Source: Zygnema cylindricum
Taxonomy: Eukaryota; Streptophyta; Zygnematophyceae; Zygnematales; Zygnemataceae
Assembly (NCBI GenBank): GCA_037447655.1
Contig: JBBHKE010002711.1
Location: 1-11,093 of the forward strand
DNA length: 11,093 nt
Reading direction: 5' to 3'
The translations under genes and the position numbers were made by a program. Each line of letters opens with the position of its first letter. Position 1 is the first letter of the stretch. The notes beneath the pieces were generated by a model, which saw only the letters and a program-made list of their open reading frames with translations, did not search any database and was not told the DNA's origin. Shown here piece after piece: positions 7,114-11,093 of the stretch.

Positions 7114-7126
7114 CTCCCCTTATGTT
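7114..7126 (-). other. Polypurine tract of element 3
   Basis: In element orientation the run aacataaggggag lies between the Pol stop (7127-7129) and the TG of LTR B. Position and composition match a plus-strand primer. Confidence 0.8.
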
Positions 7127-8202
7127 CTAGTCACCTATTAATTTCAAACCACACTTCTCCCTACAAAAAAATAGCTTAGGGGAACGCACAAGTTTCGTCA
7201 TCATATCTGCTACCATTTCATTATCTGATCTATATTCTTAACTGATTATTCTATCTTCTACTTTTACCCTAACGAAGCTAAGTCTTATGTCTATATGTTT
7301 TGCTTAAAAATTGAGTTTAGGATTGGCAAAAATGGCAATTGCTGCCTGATTGTCACAAAATACTTTTTGAACACCATTCTTAAGATGACCAAGTTTACCA
7401 AGCAAAGATTTGACCCACATTAATTCTTTTATAGCAGAGCAAGAGGCCATGTACTCAGCCTCCATGGTGGACTGAGCAATGACCTTTTGTTGCTTGTTGC
7501 TCCAACAGCAAGCCCCATCACCCACATACAATACATACCCAGACGTGTATCTCCTCATATGAGCATCCCCATAGTTGGCATCACTCCAAGTGGTGATGTC
7601 AATATTGTTCCTACCCAAATGCAACCATAAATCTCTAGTCCCTATTTTCTTATTTGAGAGCATACTCCTCGCACTATCACTTAGTGTTCTATTTAACCTC
7701 TCGGCTACACCATTCTGCTCAGAATTTTCAAGAACTGTCTTTTGGTGTTGCACTCCATCTTCTCTCTGAAAATCCTCAAACTGATTGGAGGTATACTCAC
7801 CCCCATTATCACTCGTTACTCTCTTAATAGAGATTTCATAGAGTTTCTCACTCCATGCTTTATATTCTTTAAAAATCTTTGGGGCCTCTGATTTATTTTT
7901 CAAAAAATATACTCTAGAATATTGAGACTAATCATCAGTGATTGTCATCATAAACCTCTTACCCCAAGGTGAAGGCACTTTTGCTAGTCCCCCAATATCA
8001 GTGTGTACCAAGTCTAAAACATTTTCTCCTTTATTAGTGGCCTCTTTTGGGAAAGGTAACTTGTAGTGCTTACCTTAAGCACAACCACTACAGTCAGCTA
8101 GGTTTTCACTTTCTCCAAACTGAATTCCTTCCACTATTCCCATCTTTTTCATTTCTTTCAACTTATCTAAATGCACATGTCCAAGCCTCTTATGCCACAA
8201 CA
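7127..8202 (-). pseudogene. Copia integrase fused to RNase H, RT deleted (element 3)
   Basis: It starts in the gag-pre-integrase/zinc-binding region (LWHKRLGH; His codons at 8194 and 8179; CSGC at 8081-8092). It runs through the integrase core, whose catalytic residues are all present: Asp in HTDIGG (7997-7999), Asp in SDNGGEYTS (7808-7810) and Glu in NGVAER (7700-7702), a D-x35-E spacing. Just after ARSMLSNKK it switches without losing frame to RNase H (GTRDLWLHLG, WSDANYGD, MEAEYMASCSA, CDNQAAIAI), near 7630-7650. The rest of integrase and all of RT are missing. In-frame stops lie at 8075-8077, 7928-7930, 7304-7306 and 7238-7240. The fused stretch 7304-7903 has none. RNase H catalytic residues (7580-7582, 7460-7462, 7352-7354) are intact. 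Confidence 0.92.
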
Positions 8203-8286
8203 TGTAGAAATTGATGGTTCTTTTAGTATTTTCTAGGTACAAAATGAAATATAGAAAGAAGACGAGGCATTGTGCCTCTAACTTCT

Positions 8287-8331
8287 CTCTCCAACTCCCA
8301 CACTTGTTGCAGTCATTGAGAAGTTGGAGAG
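8287..8331 (+). other. U3 hairpin with conserved loop (LTR C copy)
   Basis: The arms ctctccaact (8287-8296) and agttggagag (8322-8331) form a perfect 10-bp stem around a loop containing cccacacttgttgcagtca. This is the best-formed copy of the structure found in LTRs A and B. Confidence 0.65.
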
Positions 8332-8437
8332 GAAGCTAGAGCTATGGCTACGTAGGCTATCCAGAGGTTTACGGGAAATAGATTAGTTGATTTATGGATA
8401 CGTAGTTTATTTACTAAAAGAGAAATGTCGAATCTAG

Positions 8438-8504
8438 GTTTTGATCCTCATACGTGCCGTCCGTTGAAGCCGCCAGTAGCCAGTAGACTAATCCATTAAG
8501 TCTA
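8438..8504 (-). other. Antisense tRNA-like module in LTR C
   Basis: On the minus strand the A-box-like tagacttaatgg (8504-8493) matches 10 of 12 positions, and the B box gatcaaaac (8446-8438) matches GWTCRANNC perfectly. Box starts are 58 nt apart, the same as in LTR B. The T-stem keeps only three pairs (agg/cct), and no acceptor stem is visible. Confidence 0.55.
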
Positions 8505-8794
8505 GGACTAGAGTTACATGTTATAGGAATTTTTAGTTATTTAAATGTTACCACGTAGGATAATTTATTTAACGACAACTGTTTACGAGTTACATAGATT
8601 CAGTTATGTAAAAGTACGGATGACGGTACCGATAAGAAACGAGTACCGCGCATTTATTTCTTTAAACAAAACAAATACCAGGCAAGTATTTATGAAAGCT
8701 ACGATTGAAATCTGCATTCAATCCGACGGCCGAGAAAATGCCGAGATCGCGGAAGAGAATCTCGGCGGTTTATGGTCATCGCCACATCAGATGA

Positions 8795-9043
8795 CACGTG
8801 GCACAATTATACTTGATCGCGGCATCTCCGGGGATTACCCGGTCGAATCCGGATATAACATGTGTCGACATTTAGGCCATGTGGTACAATATTCGTACAG
8901 AAAGTACATCGCCAGCTATACTTTTGTGTACGGCAGTGTAATATGATTGGTGCCGTACATCAGTAGATAGAGTTTTAGAGAGAGATAGGACTTAGAAAAA
9001 TTGGTAGATAGGACCCTCTTTCCCAGAGAGCTTCTATACAAAA
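8795..9043 (+). promoter_or_regulatory. Promoter block of LTR C
   Basis: It holds a G-box cacgtg (8795-8800), the inverted repeat gtacagaaagtac (8895-8907) with tacttttgtgtac (8919-8931), an inverted CCAAT box attgg (8946-8950) and a weak TATA-like ctatacaaaa (9034-9043). Order is as in LTRs A, B and E. Confidence 0.55.
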
Positions 9044-9141
9044 GGTCAACTTTGACCCTCCATAACTTACTGCTCAGGGGAGCAAATTCAGAGATTTTTT
9101 TTGCTATAGACTCAAGGGAGTCTTGCCTTCACAGGGTGGAG
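9044..9141 (+). other. Stem-loop run in LTR C
   Basis: There are four hairpins: ggtca-actt-tgacc (9044-9057), tgctc-aggg-gagca (9071-9084), gactc-aagg-gagtc (9109-9122) and cttcac-agg-gtggag (9127-9141, one G-T pair). They match the E, B and D runs in order and spacing. Confidence 0.6.
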
Positions 9142-9260
9142 GTCGTCAAAGTTTTTGTTAGCCAGGGTGGAATTTATTCTTGCTGAAACACAAAGGGGTC
9201 AGAGTTATCATAAAGGCTTTTTGCAAGCTATCCATTCTGGGGATCTATGGAGGTCTCAGA

Positions 9261-10724
9261 GGTGAATATCATGAACACCAGCATAGTAAACTTTCTTCAT
9301 TTCATTTTTTAAAATCAGCCTTAACATCCATTAACTACCTTTTTCTGCAGTGAAATAAACTTCCTCCTCAAAGCTAGCAGTAAAGGTTACCTTCCTATTG
9401 CTAGTCTCAAAACCCTTATCATCTAACACAAACGTTGAGATGAGGTTTTTTTTTAGCTCTGTAATAAACAACACATCAAAGAATGTCACTATGGATATCT
9501 TTCCCTCCACTAAGACTTTTAGATCTACCGATCCTACCATAGTAGTAGTGATTACCCTCCCATCCCTATACTCTATCTCTACGGTGGGAATCTTTCACAT
9601 CTTAGTGAACAGGTGTTTATCCTTACTCATGTGCATGGAGGCACCGGAATCCACAATCGAAACTCCTTCACCTTTCAAACCTCTAAAAGCACACTTTTGC
9701 TTTCGAGGAATTTCGACCTTGGTCTTTGCCTCCAACTCCTCATCCAGTAAGAGCTCACCGTCCTCGTCCTTGGATTCCTCCTCGTGTACTTGAGTCATAA
9801 GAGCCTTTTTGTTTCCTCTTAGAGATAAACCGATTTGCCCCTCCTTTAACCGAAGTTTGGTTAGCTTAGTGCACTCCGCCATATAGTAATCTGGTTTCTT
9901 ACAAAAATGACACAAAACCTTGGGAGCCCTTGGTCCAAACTCCTCGGTCTGATTATTTTGGCCCCCCTCTCGATAATTTCCCAGCGGTTTCCTTAAATCC
10001 TTGTTCCTCAAATCAGTCATAGTTGCCAAGGCTTGCCCTCTCTTTCCCCTGTTCGGATCTTAATCGTGTTCTCCCGAACGAGAATCATCCCTACCACTGA
10101 ATTCCATATCCACCTTGAGTCGGGCGAGTCCTACACACGGTTGACCATGTTTTCGAACTCATCTAGGAACTTCATGAGCAAGCACTTAACCTTCATCTTT
10201 TCAGTTTCAACCTGTCGAGCACTCTCTAGCTCAATGAAAAGTGTTGCAAGCTCATTACAAAAATCTAACATCTTCCCCCCTTTGTATACATATGCGTTAA
10301 TTTTCTGATCAGCCAATTGTTCTTACTGAATCGTACCACTTTCGTACATCTCAATGAGAGCCACCCAAAGATCTGATACCCTCTCTACCTGCAAATGAGG
10401 AGATGCAAGCCCTTGTGTAAGATGGCGGAGGATGAAGTGCTTTGACGCCATATTGTTGTAGTCCTAAGTATCGATATCATTCTCCTCGTTCCTCGGAATA
10501 GGTGACATGAATGCCAAACCTGTAGCTATCGGTGTGATCGTCTTTTTCTCCTTTCCTTTGTCCACATTCTCCCCTTCATTTGTTTCCTCCGTTAGAGATG
10601 GATCTCCATCTCTGGTGAATCTGCTTCATCCAAACCTTAGAGGGATGCCAATACTAGATGGACGCCTCACCCATCCACTTACTATTCCCAAAAACCTTTT
10701 CTCACATAGAGCTCCTGTCATCAT
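9261..10724 (-). pseudogene. Copia Gag-protease region (element 3), stops and frameshift
   Basis: The frame starts at the double ATG (10724 and 10721) soon after the primer-binding site. The UBN2-type Gag core is visible (SDLWVALIEMYESGTIQ, then KINAYVYKGGKMLDFCNELATLF). A frameshift lies near 10131. The nucleocapsid zinc knuckle follows (9912-9871, CHFCKKPDYYMAEC), with Tyr where the CCHC motif needs His. The aspartic protease has an intact active site, SIVDSGASMHM (DSGAS at 9651-9637). The segment ends in the gag-pre-integrase region (KKVYYAGVHDIHL), cut by LTR C. Premature stops include a TGA at 9595-9597, a TAA at 9331-9333 and others in gag. It cannot make a full Gag-protease as read. 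Confidence 0.9.
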
Positions 10725-10777
10725 ACTCTCCTAGTATATGAAGCGTGTTCCATTAAAGATGGGCATTCTAGAGGGTC
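10725..10777 (-). other. 5' leader of element 3
   Basis: This short untranslated stretch lies between the primer-binding site and the double ATG of gag. No clear structure is visible in it. Confidence 0.6.
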
Positions 10778-10788
10778 GGCCCATAACT
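10778..10788 (-). other. Primer-binding site: anticodon arm of initiator tRNA-Met
   Basis: Immediately after the LTR D end (TTGCA), the element reads a-gttatgggcc. The ten bases gttatgggcc are the exact complement of ggcccataac, the anticodon stem-loop of eukaryotic initiator tRNA-Met (anticodon CAU). The canonical plant Copia site complementary to the tRNA 3' end (tggtatcagagc) is absent. Priming by an internally cleaved half of initiator tRNA is established for Drosophila copia and yeast Ty5; its use here is inferred from the match and position. Confidence 0.8.
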
Positions 10789-11093
10789 TGCAACTCTGAG
10801 ACCTCTATAGGTCCTCAGAGTAGGCAGCTCACACAAAGCCTATAGGATAACTTTGAGCCCTTTGTGTTTGAATAAGAATACTTGCCGCCCTGGCAGACAA
10901 AAAATCTGACAACCTATAAAGGGAAGACTCTTTTGAGTCTATAGCAAAAAGAATCTCTTAATTTGCTCCCTGAGCAATAAGTTATGGATGGTCAAAGTTG
11001 ACCTTTTGTAAAGAAGCTCTCTAGGAGAGAGGGTCCTATCTACCAAATTTTCCTAAGTCCTATCTCTCTCTAAAACTCTATCTATTCAAGTAC
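10789..11093 (-). repeat. LTR D, 3' part of the 5' LTR of element 3
   Basis: In element orientation it runs in from the window edge at gtac and ends ctcagagttgca at 10789, directly before the primer-binding site. It aligns closely with the last 305 bases of LTR B (about 90% by eye), including ataggacttagg and gacctatagaggtctcagagttgca. The upstream U3 part, with any tRNA-like module, lies outside the window. Confidence 0.85.
10926..11003 (-). other. Stem-loop run in LTR D
   Basis: In element orientation: ggtca-actt-tgacc (11003-10990), tgctc-agg-gagca (10976-10964, loop one base shorter) and gactc-aaaa-gagtc (10939-10926). The third stem is perfect here but has a mismatch in LTR B of the same element. 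Confidence 0.55.

Larger units (their letters stand above)
8203..9260 (+). repeat. LTR C, solo LTR inside element 3 (opposite orientation, about 1058 bp)
   Basis: It opens TGTAGAAATTGATGG like LTR B, and its last aligned bases are ggaggtctcaga, lacking the final half-dozen bases (gttgca) of B and D. On both sides lies element 3 coding sequence on the other strand: protease-side codons for HDIHL end at 9261 and LWHKRLGH begins at 8202. Joining them leaves the reading frame intact with no target duplication. No internal coding sequence accompanies it, so it is a solo LTR. The 133-residue + strand frame at 8545-8946 is chance LTR sequence. Confidence 0.85.
6075..11093 (-). mobile_element. Element 3: near-complete Copia element, nested and RT-deleted
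   Basis: Read on the minus strand it has the end of the 5' LTR (LTR D, at the window edge), primer-binding site, gag and protease, integrase, RNase H, polypurine tract and 3' LTR (LTR B). An opposite-strand solo LTR (LTR C) interrupts it between protease and integrase. The internal region lacks the end of integrase, all of RT and the start of RNase H. The 3' halves of LTRs B and D, compared by eye over about 305 bases, agree at roughly 90%, so the insertion is old. The target duplication next to LTR B would be gaagt (6070-6074); its partner lies off the window. Confidence 0.85.

Noticed and set aside
7575-7769. 64-residue + strand frame
   Set aside because: It is the antisense shadow of the integrase-RNase H coding sequence on the minus strand.
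9398-9793. 131-residue + strand frame
   Set aside because: It is an antisense shadow of the protease-region frame, which carries the DSGAS active site.
10033-10734. + strand frames of 91 and 75 residues
   Set aside because: They lie antisense to gag of element 3, whose motifs identify the real strand.

Overview
This window is eukaryotic repeat DNA, most likely from a land plant or other streptophyte. It holds no intact host gene. Every protein stretch I recognise belongs to decayed Ty1/Copia LTR retrotransposons (order Gag, protease, integrase, reverse transcriptase, RNase H). The plant assignment is an inference. It rests on plant-type Copia protein motifs and on plant-style promoter elements in the LTRs (G-box CACGTG, telobox AAACCCTA). 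The species cannot be named from the sequence.

Left part, + strand. Positions 1-1415 are the 3' end of element 1: an RNase H tail with two frameshifts, a polypurine tract, and a complete 3' LTR (LTR A, 371-1415). Element 1 sits inside the reverse transcriptase of element 2, whose RT and RNase H remains resume at about 1423 and run to 2588. A polypurine tract and a different LTR follow (LTR F, starting at 2748). LTR F carries a six-copy palindromic decamer array and a TATA box. LTR E (3503-4391), a shorter relative of LTR A, follows and is probably a solo LTR. Positions 4392-6074 hold no recognisable gene; they contain a leader-like stretch and a pair of diverged direct repeats.

Right part, - strand. 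Element 3 runs from beyond 11093 down to 6075. In its own direction it has the end of the 5' LTR (LTR D), a primer-binding site matching the anticodon arm of initiator tRNA-Met, gag and protease, an oppositely oriented solo LTR (LTR C, 8203-9260), then integrase fused in frame to RNase H because RT is deleted, a polypurine tract, and the 3' LTR (LTR B, 6075-7113). The LTR termini read TG...TTGCA.

The most interesting signal is shared by the LTRs. All four copies that reach far enough (A, B, C, E) carry, at a similar place in U3, an antisense tRNA-like module with A-box-like and B-box sequences 48-58 nt apart, although the sequence around the boxes differs strongly between copies. The same copies share a promoter block (G-box, a GTAC-bounded inverted repeat, an inverted CCAAT box and, in some, a TATA-like site). 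After it comes a run of short stem-loops whose two arms change together between copies. A second hairpin in U3 has a conserved loop and covarying arms. By analogy with Cassandra elements, which carry 5S rRNA promoter sequence in their LTRs, this Copia family may carry a captured tRNA-type RNA polymerase III promoter. That is an inference from four copies compared by eye.
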